The notes beneath the pieces are model-generated. The model was not told where the DNA came from, made no database searches, and saw only the letters and a program-made list of their open reading frames with translations. From NCBI GenBank assembly GCA_907163375.1, contig CAJQUW010000578.1, positions 248,001 to 312,000 on the forward strand: a DNA stretch of 64,000 bases, given 5' to 3'. Shown one piece after another: positions 1 through 10,343 of this stretch (its first letter is position 1; each line of letters opens with the position of its first letter). The position numbers and the translations under genes are program-made. Source of the DNA: Prostheceraeus crozeri (Eukaryota > Platyhelminthes > Polycladida > Euryleptidae).

Positions 1-690
1 CATCGACAAGTACGGTGCTTTCAGTCACCAACTCCCAACACAAAGACTGCTTACCCTATGATGCGAAAAGGTTTGACGTCAATGCCTGCAGTAACCCTCT
101 CATTTTTACCAAGTTGCAATGACAAACGATAGACGTTGCCAGCCCTGAGTTACTGAGGGTAGACGAGGTTTCACAAAGGCCTGATATCAGAAGCCAGGTT
201 GATAGCAAGGGTTTAGGTGTTAAACTCTTGAATCCGTTACAGGCATTACTCAGAGGGGATCTTATCCCAGCTCCAAGGCCTCGACCCACAAATCCAACCT
301 CAAACGGACAGAGCGTGCGTCACGTCACTGTGTTGGTATCCGGGCCCCGATTTTGACATAAAAACCGGTGGAGTTATTTACAAGAGGAAACATCCCAAGT
401 CGTTGCTTTGATCAGCTTGATAGTAAAAGCCGTGGAGAGGGATAGCAAGCCGTGATTCACAAGCGTTTTGCAATGGAGATGTTTAGATGCCACCCATGAC
501 AAGATAGCTAGAACTCAACCGATTGGCGTTCAATGTGCTACGTTGAGAACTGTGTCAAATGCCCAACATGAGTTGCCCCAGCGGTTTCGGTCTAAAATAT
601 GACACACTCCCTTGCCACACTTATCACTACGGCATCATCCGCCGTCCCGAAGGAACACCCTGTCAGTGGAATATTACAGCAAAACTCTCC
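1..690 (+). mobile_element. Fragment with two peptide-coding modules shared with the Polinton left end
   Basis: Two stretches read as plausible peptide on this strand and recur on the minus strand inside the Polinton at 28275-50858. Module A (about 190-410) reads LLNPLQALLRGD followed by PAPRPRPTNPTS and matches about 29690-29940. Module B (about 490-690) reads TQPIGVQCATLRTVSNAQHE and matches 31305-31460. Similarity is kept at the peptide level, which suggests both were once coding. Here A precedes B on the coding strand, whereas in the Polinton B precedes A with about 1.4 kb between them. The function of both modules is unknown to me. The fragment is broken and is treated as a fossil. Confidence 0.6.
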
Positions 691-819
691 GTGTCATGCT
701 CGCTTTCAGTGAAAAGCCGCTTGTATCAAGTGTGGCTCGTACACACTTATACATGCCTTCATTGACTTCAGCAGGGTCGAAAACCCCAGAAAGCCTCCAA
801 AACTAGTGAATATAAATTT

Positions 820-1194
820 TTCAACTATCCATCTGTTGGGCATCTTTTTGTTCAACCACTCACGCACAGGAAGTCCCAGTGTGGAGGTGCACCATCCTGC
901 ATGAATATGATGATCCTTCTTCTTCTGTCCGACTGCACCGCTGGCCAAAATTACGACTGGTAGATGTGTTTGAGTCCTCCTCGAAGTGATGCACAACTCG
1001 TTCCACATTCTGCTCCGTTCGTTCAGAAGATGACCGGTCCGCTTGACAGTCACCACACTACCACTAGTCAACAGGCTTGTGTGCCACCGCTTTATGGTAT
1101 GGGCATCCGGTGCCCTCGCGTTCTTGCCATGCTCTGAATGATAAAGCCTGTGTACCTCCCTGGACTCTTGAGCCATTCGTACCAAGCCAAGCAT
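820..1194 (-). pseudogene. Tc1/IS630-type transposase remnant (HTH plus C-terminal DDE fragment)
   Basis: The minus-strand reading begins with a helix-turn-helix of the type common in IS630/Tc1-mariner transposases: residues EHGKNARAPDAHTIKRWH then LLTSGSVVTVKRTGHL resemble the usual Y/H-G-x-x-A-P-...-T-I-x-R-W-...-G-S-V...K-R-x-G-R pattern. About 45 residues later it jumps to HAGWCTSTLGLPVREWLN and PNRWI, which match the region around the second catalytic aspartate (family form QDGAPPHW...VREFLN...PxRWIGR), here with D replaced. The central catalytic core between them is absent, so an internal deletion has fused the two ends. Neither terminal inverted repeats nor a target duplication could be found. 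Confidence 0.6.
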
Positions 1195-1689
1195 TTTGCT
1201 CGTTCTGCAACCGAATAATCATCTATTCTTCTATGTTCGATTCTTTTCATATAGTGATTTAATCGTCGAATGGTATTTTATGTGACATGGAAGTAACTGA
1301 ACAATATTCACCTCAAGACTGCGCACAATTCGTTGTGCAGAATACGATTCATGTTAAGTTATTTAACTTGATCTAGATTTTCGATGTCAACAAAATGAGT
1401 ACATGTCATTCGGTCAATAGAATCAGAATTTTCTGACAATTCTCAGTACAACAGGTATAATCATAATAAATCCTATACTCCAAACTAGTATGAGCCGAAA
1501 TTTCATGACGATCGGATGAATATTTGAGGAGTAGTAAAAGTTTAAAATCCGGCGGTTTACGTCCGCAACCTGTACATCATCCAAATCTTTAAACACGTCT
1601 ATCTTCGGTTCTAGTGCTCCGATTGGCTTCAAATTTTGACAGTTACGTTTCCTCGCTCTCACCTTTCATTTAAGACATCCCTCGACTCT
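1195..1689. other. No gene seen
   Basis: The short frames crossing 1423-1662 show no recognisable domain and no coding-like composition. I see nothing further here. Confidence 0.5.
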
Positions 1690-2345
1690 CTACGATGACC
1701 AGAAGCCGAGTTGAAAAAACTGGTGGAAAAAAGGTGGCCATAATTTAACATTTTCACGAAAAAATCCCGTGTGGAGACCCAGTGTGAAGAAAATGTTCGA
1801 CTTTTTCTCTCTTAACCCAGGAAGACAGGACCAAACTGAGCTTTCCACTGACCTTAGCTTCCTAACCCAAACTTTCACGTAGACTCCGAATCTGGCCTCC
1901 GTTTCCCCATCCGAGGCCTCCTTCATGCCGAAAAATGGACTTTCTCATCCCAAAACTACCAAAACCCGCCTTTTTCTAACTCTGCCGTTTTCAGAGATTC
2001 CTACCCTTGCCTCACAGGAAAACTCCTCCTTCCTTCTTTCCTCACCCAAAATTTCACGTAGACTCCGAATCTGAGCTCCAATTTCCCATCCGAACCCTCC
2101 TTCATGCCGAATTCCGACCTTTCTCATCCCAAAACCACCAAAACCTACCTTTTCTCACTCTATCCTTCCCACATTCCTACCCTTGCTGGAAAACTCCTTC
2201 CTTCCTAGATTCCTACCCTTGCTGGAAAACTCCTTCCTTCCTTCCAGAGGGGGGGGGGTAGGGAACGGTTTATTCCTCTCGGACCCATTCCTCCCAGCAC
2301 ATCCTTGGTCATCTTCCTCACCTTCCTTCCAGAGGGGGGGGTTGA
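1690..2345. mobile_element. Divergent Polinton-type terminal repeat fragment
   Basis: Two copies of a unit of roughly 180 bp (around 1870-1935 and 2050-2115) carry the core CCGAATCTG followed by CCCATCCGA and CCTCCTTCATGCCGAA. This core aligns at roughly three bases in four with the reverse complement of the left terminal repeat of the Polinton at about 28440-28500 (CCGAATTTGCCCTCCG, TTTTCCCATCCGAACC). Two G-rich runs after TTCC/AGAGG at about 2245 and 2335 resemble the G-runs in the Polinton repeat. It is most simply the end of a second, related Polinton whose interior lies to the left. The fragment is old and broken. Confidence 0.5.
2172..2246 (+). repeat. Two-copy tandem repeat, about 37-bp unit
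   Basis: TTCCTACCCTTGCTGGAAAA followed by CTCCTTCCTTCC occurs twice head to tail. It lies inside the Polinton-end-like fragment and is a local duplication. Confidence 0.8.
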
Positions 2346-3666
2346 CTCATCGTTGCACATTTTGCACTTTATTTTGGCACGGGCTTACTACTCACTAGAT
2401 GAAGGACATTTGCATTACAGTGTGCCCTTTCACATCTCCAACACAGGCAGGGTGCAGCCTCTTCTATGGTGTTTTCACTCATACACTACTTAATATTAAG
2501 AAAACATGCTTCATTTTGTTTATCAGAGCTAGGTGTTTAAGAGAAAACCCTACCATGATCATTTCAACAATTTTACTATTCTTATCGTCGATTTTTTGAG
2601 ACAGAATTCGAATTCTGGGAAAGCAGACCTATGTCGGTCTGAAAGAAAAGTATAGTCAGACCCTGAGATCAGATTTTGGGACCGGTTCAAGATCGAAGAA
2701 GACTGCTACCCTCCCCGGAGAGTGAGAGAGAGATAACTGATCACCTTCAGCTTAAGAGACATTGTAATGAGTGGTTTTATTAACAATGCTCTGATTTTTC
2801 AATTGCAAAATCTCGCCAGATTGTTTCTCTTTTAGAAATGCTAAATGCTTTTCATATTGCTGTTTGACATTACAAAAGTAGTAGATTTACTCACATTCAA
2901 AATTATCTGAATGCTAGAATAACTCTTTTTGAGAAAATCTGATTGGATCGCACCTTCGTAGAGAACACAAATGAAGTATATTCGCCCAATTCTTCCTTCT
3001 GATTCTTCAGATAAAATAGCCTGTCGATAAAATGATCAAAACCTTCAGCTATATGTGAAGAGATAGATTTTGATAATAGACATGAATTTCTAATCACCAT
3101 TGTTTCTAGATCTTTATGCAACAATTTTAATGGTGGACAGTTAATATCATTCTTACGATCTGCGTTGGATGTGAATATACTTTCATCTCTATATATCTGC
3201 CGCTCAATGCCAATAAGTCATTTCTAAACATGTATGAGAGAAATCAAATATTCCTATCCCAATTCCCACGTGGTGCTAGATATTTATCACGAATCAGTAG
3301 GTGACTGTTTATGTATAAACAACGGTGTGTGATAAAATTGCAACATCTTCATCGGGCGATTTCCGAGATTGCAGAGATCGCAACGTATTACCACACGAAA
3401 GACTAAAATGTTTGACTCTGCGGTTTACATTTGTCGGCATGAACTGCAGCTTAAGTCTTCGAATATTTGACATCTGTTTCATTTTGTTGTGATTTTGCGC
3501 TATATTTACCCATCACTTCATTATGCAATGAGCTATAGCGACGACAAAACTTCTATTGGTCATATTCTTCGGACTGCTTATATTCTGCGGTACAAAAGCA
3601 AATTCAAACTTAAGTTTAGCAAGGAAATATCCGACAACTCAGCTTTCGTGTCGTCTTCAATGCGTA
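2346..3666. other. Intergenic stretch upstream of the DEG/ENaC gene
   Basis: No domain-bearing frame was found. This interval presumably contains the promoter and 5' untranslated region of the channel gene, but no TATA box or initiator could be picked with confidence. In-frame codons continue upstream to 3556 without a stop but also without an ATG, so that part is not counted as coding. Confidence 0.5.
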
Positions 3667-5457
3667 ATGACTACAAATCATTACGACTCTAAAACTTCAA
3701 AACCAGTACAAGCTCATGCATGGCGCGCTTGGCATCATTTTTGCAAACATACGAGCATGCAAGGTTTAGCTCATTTGCATACTTCAAGAAATGCTCGAGT
3801 CAGAGCCTTTTGGATTATTGTTACTTTATTCGGATGGACAGCTTGCATCATTCATGCTACAATGACTCTTATCAATTACGTGAACAAACCTGTCAACACA
3901 GTAATTATTCATGAGGCGACTGATTTTGAATTTCCAGATATAACTATCTGCAATTTGAATCCGCTGTCCCTATCAAGTTTGGCTTACCAAAATAAAAGTT
4001 TGAGTACATTCCTTGAACAGCTGTGGCATCTATACAGCTCATCGTACGAAGCTGCTATTTCGAAAAATTTGTCTGCCAGTGATCTACCGGAACTAGTCCT
4101 AAGATTTATGACGACTATCCAAGCATCGGTTGACGTTTCTAAGCTTTCTCATAATCTCGATCGACTTCTTGTTGATTGTACATATCTCAAAAGACCGTGC
4201 CTTGATTCTGAATTCCGTCCATTTATTCATAAAGATTACTGGCAATGCTATACTTTTCATCCCACTGAACGTCGATTTGAGTCGAACCAACCGGATTTGG
4301 GACTACGCATGATTCTGTTCAACGATAATTTGGCCTTTGGCAGCGATGAAGAAAATGGAAATGGCATTCTTTTCTATGATCATGAAAGCGATTTGCATCG
4401 ACAGTTTAAATGGGATGACAATGCTTTTAGTCGGATAAATAATCTTATGAGGTCAACTCGACTTGAATCAGATGGTTTTCGATTATCAATTCAACCTCCA
4501 AATTCATATCCAAAACCTGAAGTGAATGGATTCAGTATTGCTCACGGTACACTTGTTAACCTGAAGTTGCAAATGACTCATGAAGAGTACGTTAACAGAG
4601 ACAGTAGCCCATGTCAGGTAAAATCGCGCATGGAACGCTACCAATCAGGTAACAAAGCTTCAAATAATGGTTTAGTGCAGCCGGTGTACAGAACTTTCGC
4701 TGCTTCTGTTGAAGAGTGTATAGGAAGCTGGCGCCAAGCACATTATGTAGAAAAATGCAATTGCTCCACACAAATCCAACCTCGTCTTCCAAAAGATCCT
4801 CCATGGTGTTACAAACTCAGATTTGATGAATTTGGAGCACCTCTTCTGAGTAAAAATGTTGTTGATCGAACGATTGATCAGATTTTATGCCATGATGAAG
4901 CAACCTCTGCTTATGAGACTGAAACAGGTCATTTGGAGAATTGCTTAACGGAGAGGGAATGTGAAATTCAACAATATTTTGTACAATTAACCAGTGTAGC
5001 CTGGCCAGCATCAAGAGACATCGTTACTTTCATTAACAACTTCGTTATACCAAAATTTCAAAATGATATTCTTAGCCAGACAAGAAATATCAGCCTGCTT
5101 GATCTTTTGATAACCGGTAACCCACGAAATTGGAGCATACATCGTGAGAAAGTGACAGAAAATTTTGTAAAGGTTGTTATTCATCCGTTGTCGGTTCGCG
5201 CTAATGTTCATAAGGAGCAGGAATCTTACACCTTCACTGAAGTCTTGTCAGAGATAGGTGGAATCGCCGGCTTATGGGTAGGGCTCAGTATTTTGACAAT
5301 ATTTGAAGTGTTTGAGTTATTTGGCAGAATGTTGTGCCCTTGGTCGGGTAACAGCGCCCCTGATAAAAGGGATATTCGTTCTGTAGAAAGTGAACAACTC
5401 ACGGTGAATGATGGAATAATTGATGCCTCTCATTTATCAACTATTTCTAGTATTTGA
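3667..5457 (+). CDS. DEG/ENaC (degenerin/epithelial sodium channel family) ion-channel subunit, single exon
   Basis: An uninterrupted 596-residue frame from the first in-frame ATG. Members of this family form trimeric, amiloride-sensitive, Na+-selective channels in the plasma membrane, gated by acid, peptides or mechanical force. The layout is the standard one: short cytoplasmic N-terminus; first membrane helix at about residues 46-72 (FWIIVTLFGWTACIIHATM); the post-TM1 motif FPDITICNLNP (89-99); a large Cys-rich extracellular domain with several N-x-S/T sites; and a second membrane helix at about 529-555 containing the selectivity stretch GLWVGLS (535-541, G-x-S type). Length is typical (500-700). 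The gating motif near residue 31, usually His-Gly, reads Gln-Gly (TSMQGLAHL). No introns are needed to encode the whole channel. The ligand and subfamily cannot be told from sequence alone. I am confident of the family, less so of the exact start. Confidence 0.93.
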   Translation: MTTNHYDSKTSKPVQAHAWRAWHHFCKHTSMQGLAHLHTSRNARVRAFWIIVTLFGWTACIIHATMTLINYVNKPVNTVIIHEATDFEFPDITICNLNPLSLSSLAYQNKSLSTFLEQLWHLYSSSYEAAISKNLSASDLPELVLRFMTTIQASVDVSKLSHNLDRLLVDCTYLKRPCLDSEFRPFIHKDYWQCYTFHPTERRFESNQPDLGLRMILFNDNLAFGSDEENGNGILFYDHESDLHRQFKWDDNAFSRINNLMRSTRLESDGFRLSIQPPNSYPKPEVNGFSIAHGTLVNLKLQMTHEEYVNRDSSPCQVKSRMERYQSGNKASNNGLVQPVYRTFAASVEECIGSWRQAHYVEKCNCSTQIQPRLPKDPPWCYKLRFDEFGAPLLSKNVVDRTIDQILCHDEATSAYETETGHLENCLTERECEIQQYFVQLTSVAWPASRDIVTFINNFVIPKFQNDILSQTRNISLLDLLITGNPRNWSIHREKVTENFVKVVIHPLSVRANVHKEQESYTFTEVLSEIGGIAGLWVGLSILTIFEVFELFGRMLCPWSGNSAPDKRDIRSVESEQLTVNDGIIDASHLSTISSI

Positions 5458-5838
5458 TATAAAATTGCTATTCGAAAACAAGTATTGGTTCTTGGGCCTC
5501 ATCTAAACCTTAAAAACTGCATCGATTTGTTGCTGAAATAGAAAACTTTGTTCACACATCCACAATAACAAGTTCATGAATAGTAAAAAATACTGTTGTA
5601 TGTAAAATAGCTGAAAGACCTCGTAGAATAATGCTTAATTGCAAGGGTGACAATCTGCATCCGCGCAGATGCGGATACGAAAATTTGGTATTTTGCGGAT
5701 GCGGATCGAACATTTTGAACTTTGCGGATGAGCAAATTTAACAAGACTTCATGGACAAGTTGAACTATCCACGTTTTCTTTCCACACATTGAAAGCTCTA
5801 CAAATCTATTTTGCCAACACAGTGCCGGTGGGCTTGAG

Positions 5839-6048
5839 TAAAGCCTCAGCCACACTGAAAGCAAACCAAGCACGAGTGTCCCGAGCAACCCAAGCAAACG
5901 TATGTCCGCAAGCTATCAATCGCTCTGGTTTGCTTTGCTTTGCTTGCAGTGTGGCAGTCTACAGCTGCTGCAATGATGACTTTATATTTGATGCAAAACA
6001 CTTTTCTCAGACACGCTTGGAAAAGCTCGCAGTGTGGCTGAGGCCTTA
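5839..6048. mobile_element. MITE-like element with ~19-bp terminal inverted repeats
   Basis: The left end TAAAGCCTCAGCCACACTG is matched by CAGTGTGGCTGAGGCCTTA at the right end with one difference, and similarity continues weakly inward (AAGCAAACCAAGC versus GCTTGG). There is no coding capacity in 210 bp. No clear target duplication was found beyond the TAA/TTA at the ends, so the superfamily is not assigned. Confidence 0.6.
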
Positions 6049-6962
6049 GACATGAGTTTTAAGAAATTTCCATATCAGAGCGGTGCCTGCTGTGGACCAT
6101 GCTGTAACGGATGACTTGGAGGTTGCAGTCATCCAATGCAACACTCAGACACGTTGATGCAGATAGTACTTTATTTCGGTTATAAAGATAGCATTTTAAA
6201 GTACTGTCATTTCGGCGTTATAAAACTAGGCATAGTATGAGTTTTCAGGCACACATAATCACGATTCAGACTTTATTGAAATTGGAATAGGTTCTTTATT
6301 CTAAAAATTGCTGAATTTATCAGGTGTTGCTTACGAATTCGACAGCAGCGCTAATCCAGCTCACTGATCCATAAAATCCTTCATTCCTTAGATTGACAAT
6401 GCTCCAGTTCTACTCAGCAATGCTCTGCAGTCGTCAATCTCAGCATGATTCAGGACTCAGAAGATTTTTCTCTATTTCTGGTAATGAATACGACGGGAGC
6501 TTGCTAGCCCATAGCTAACAGCTGTAATCTTACAGCGTACTATTTTAGTTATTCGTCTCACAGATGAAAAGCAGAACTCATCTGTTTATTAAAGCTGAAT
6601 AAAGCAATAGTTGCTCGAGCTATCTAAAAGTACACAGCCAAGAGTGGCGAGATGAGAACATCGATATCAAGTGTGCTCCCCTGCCCGTTGTGATATAAAC
6701 CAGGCTTGCCGTTGGAATGGGAATTCCCATGAGATGCATCTGGATGACTTACTGGATGACTAGGCGAAGGCGCTCATGAATGACGCACAGATTGAAGTGA
6801 AAATACAACATTTATGCATGTACATTGTACAGGTGTGTCTACAGTAATCAGGCTGTCCTTGTCTGAAAAAAGCATGATTCTGTCACGTGTCGGTAACCAT
6901 CATCATAACAATTCTTTTCTTGGCTTATCAATCTTATAAGAAGACTAATATCGGTCTTGAAT

Positions 6963-6981
6963 GAGAGAGAGAGAGAGAGAG
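6963..6981 (+). repeat. (GA)n microsatellite
   Basis: A short pure GA run in the 5' non-coding part of the hAT element. Confidence 0.9.
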
Positions 6982-8286
6982 GACCTGGATTATGTAACTA
7001 TCTGTTGAGGCTGTCTGTCAATTCGCATCGTCAACCGACAGGAGGAGAATCAGTATCCTCTCGCCCCGTGCGCTGCATGATCAATTTCACTTACGCAACT
7101 TTTGACAATTCAAGTGAGGGAATGTGAGCTCGCAAAACATTCTTTTCCCCTGATTGACGCTTGGCGATGATTCATTAGGTTGCAGACCGAAGAGGAACCG
7201 AGCTATATGATGTAATTATAATTGTCTGCAACTTCAGTTCCCACTCTGAGGCAGGTCGTCGCTGCGATGTCTTCGAACAAGTTCTTCGAAGTAGACAAAA
7301 AAACTCTGCAGCAGCACATTTCTGCTGCTCGTGTATCTTTTGTTCCGCCACCGAAGTCATTAACCAGTGGTAGTGCCAATCTTGATTCGAGGATAAAGGC
7401 CGTGCAAGTGGACATATCACCGGTTGCCGAGAGCTCCGGAGACGACAAGAAACCATTGTTGGCCCCTTTCCTTTATTGTGATGCCTGTAAGAAATTGTTT
7501 CTTTGGTTTAAGAAGACAAGAGGACAGTGGGTCAACCAGAGTTGGGTCAGTGCAATAAAGCGCCATCTCGAGAAAAACTGCGCACCGGTGACGTCGACGT
7601 CCAATCAACTCACCATTCACCGAAGTTTTCAGTGTGCTCCACCAACAAGCAAGTAGCATGTAGTGAAGCTTGTTTGTGCCCATCCGACTGTGTCCATCAA
7701 CACCATGGCTCAAATTGCATCTTCTTGCGCAAACTTCGCTTCTTCGGTAACGCACAGAAACAACAAGATCAATGACTATTCCATCGGACGCACTTACATT
7801 TCATCGGGGTTAATGACTGAGGGAGAGCAATCCCATGCGAAGTTGCAACATCATTTTAGAAACAGTCTCAACGATCCGGATGCTGGTGTATCATGCATGA
7901 CTGATTTTTGGTCTGGAAGACATGAACATCGACTTTCTTATTTTGCTATTGTTGCTTGTGGACTCGATAAAGATTGGCGTTTGTTCAGTTATGCCCTTAA
8001 GATTTGTGATTTGGATGATGTACCACACGACGCTTCGTTCACTTTCAAAATTCTCGAAGAATGCATTAAGTCACCGGATGATGAAAAACAGGGTGAGCTC
8101 TCTCAACCCATCTTTATAGTTAGTGACAACGAACCGAAAATGGTCGCAGCGTTCGACGGCCGTTATCCAACGACGCTGAACTTGGGTGGTAGAATTGGTT
8201 GTACCGAACATGCCTTGTCGACTTGTGTCAAAGACGTTTTCGAGAAGTCTCCACCAGAGACACACGGATTTAGAAATCCTCAGTAA

Positions 8287-10222
8287 TAAACTTAGGTGGA
8301 GAGCTGTTCATGAAAATAATGAAAATAATAATTCCAATAAAATGACTATTCCTTTTCATAGAAATAGAGTAACTCTAGCCCCTAAGATGAATGACGTTCA
8401 GGAATTGAACCTGAATCTATTTAAACATGAAGCGCTGAATGTGATCAATCAATAGATTGAGTACACCAAAAGTAGTCAAAGGTACAAGGATACTAACAAA
8501 AATATTTATGCCACAAAACAATTCCTAAACGATAATGGTTTAGTAGCTGTAGCATCCGATAAAACTAACAGATTCGTGGTCACGCAAAAAGACCGTTATA
8601 TAAGTAGCACCCGAGACTTACTTCAAGATGAAACGACTTATCGAAAATTAGAAAAATCGAATGTTGCTAAAATAGAAAATCAAGCTAATAAAATACTCGA
8701 TGGTATCTGTAAGAACAACTTCTCTCGTTTAGAAAAAGAAAAACTAAAAACTTGCGGCAGTCGTCCAGCAACTTTTAAGACTTGCGTGAAAGACCACAAG
8801 ACCCGGACAGACAGTGGTTTTCCGTTAAGACCGATAGCATCAACCACAAACAGTCCTACACAAAAGATCAACTGGCTTGTTACTCAGGTTCTAAAACAAC
8901 TTGTAGAATTAGTTCCGTCGTACCTTCGTAACAGTGAAATGTTAATTGATAAAATTCAAAACATAGACCGTAGTAACCTATATGAAAACCAAACCTTTAT
9001 TTTGTTGGATATAATTAGCCTTTACCCTAGCATTCCAATTCAATTTGGCATTGAATGTGTGATCAACTTTGCCGAAAACAATTGGAATAAAATTGAAAAC
9101 TTTAGTCTCACCTTAGATCAATTAAAAAATTGCCTTACTTTTATAGCTTTTAACTATGAAATAAGTTTCGAAAATGAGACCTACCTCCAAATACACGGCT
9201 GTCCGATGGGCTCCCACTTCGCTCCTCCATTTGCGATCATCGCAATTCATTTTATTGAGACGCAAGCGTTGGAGCACCTCGATAAAAGTGGTATCATTCC
9301 GAATATCTTTTTACGGTATGTCGACGACATAATTATGGGTCCGTTTTCCCGTAACATAGAAACTTTTGAAAAAATACTAGAAGTATTCAATTCCATTAAT
9401 AAAAGTATACAGTTTACTATCGAAGTTCCAGATCTGAATACCGCCCTAAATTTCCTCGATATATCTATTAGAATAAAAAATAGTGATATTAGCTCGAAAC
9501 CTACCCACTCCGACATCACTCTGAAAAAAGATAGTTGGGTGCCTCGTCACATTAAGGATAATTTCGTGAAGAGTACTGAACAGCGGGTTGCATCCAGATG
9601 TTCGAATCCGGCCTTGAAAGACGAGTCTTTAAAAAAGGCACAAAACCGACTTCGTAAGAATGGGTTTAGCAACCGAGATTTCAATAAAAACAAGAGTAAG
9701 AAAGAGAAAACAAATAATAATAACGTAAAATTTACTGTAGACTATGTGAGCGATAGCTGTAATAGAAAACTTAAATCACTCGTGAAAAAATACAACTTAC
9801 CCATCACCCTAGTTAACAAACCGAATAAAACTTTAAAACACTGCTTAAATAATAAGAAAAATAGTCGTCAACATGAAAATTGCGAAATATGTACTGGTTT
9901 GAACGGTAGCTATGCGTGCGATGATCGATACGTGGTATATCAATTTACATGTAGTCTTTGTAACCAATCGTACATTGGGCAAACTAGCCGTCCATTTGTC
10001 ACTCGCCTTAAGGAGCACGCCAGTAGTTTAAGGAGTCTTAATAATACCAGCGCTCTTACTGAGCATGCCAAGACCGCCCACAATCGTAACATGTCCATTA
10101 ACGATTTCAGGTATTGTATTTTAGACAAACTAAGTTCGCCTATTGAAAGCCGTATTGCTGAAGCGAGGCACATCAACAATAAGTCACCGGGTCTGAATAG
10201 GAAGCACGAGCTGGTTGGCTGA
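8287..10222 (+). pseudogene. Penelope-like reverse transcriptase with GIY-YIG endonuclease
   Basis: The protein copies element RNA at a nicked target. The N-terminal region (SDKTNRFVVTQKDRY, IENQANKIL) and the RT fingers (TCVKDHKTRTDSGFPLRPIA) match Penelope-like enzymes. The palm motif LRYVDDIIMG (about 9310-9345) carries the catalytic YVDD, and CPMGSHFAPPFA precedes it. The linker has a Cys-rich ENCEICTGL finger. The C-terminal GIY-YIG domain has YVVYQFTC ... SYIGQTSRP and an Arg-rich helix ending ALTEHAKTAHNR. An in-frame TAG at 8453-8455 interrupts the upstream part; from 8576 the 548-codon frame is open. Family members are usually longer at the N-terminus, consistent with 5' truncation. 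Confidence 0.92.
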
Positions 10223-10304
10223 TGAATACTCACGTCTAAGCAATCGATCCGTACCTATTTAAGTCCACACACAGTGTTCTGTCACCTTCCGTTTTAGTTT
10301 TATT

Positions 10305-10343
10305 TGGCACTGAGGCAGCGACTGGGTCGCGAAACGTATGCCA
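10305..10343 (+). ncRNA. Hammerhead-ribozyme-like motif of the Penelope-like element
   Basis: TGGCA (10305-10309) can pair with TGCCA (10339-10343). Between them lie CTGAGG, a 5-bp stem GCGAC/GTCGC with a TGG loop, and GAAAC. The CUGA...stem...GAAAC order is the hammerhead core, and such ribozymes are known in Penelope-like elements. The core CUGANGA is not exact here (CTGAGGC), so activity is doubtful. Confidence 0.5.

Noticed and set aside
2172-2246. CRISPR-like short repeats
   Set aside because: Only two abutting units without spacers, in a eukaryotic Polinton-end-like fragment.
3556-3666. Upstream extension of the DEG/ENaC frame
   Set aside because: It starts at TTG, not ATG, and adds a hydrophobic stretch not found in the family's cytoplasmic N-terminus; the first in-frame ATG is at 3667.
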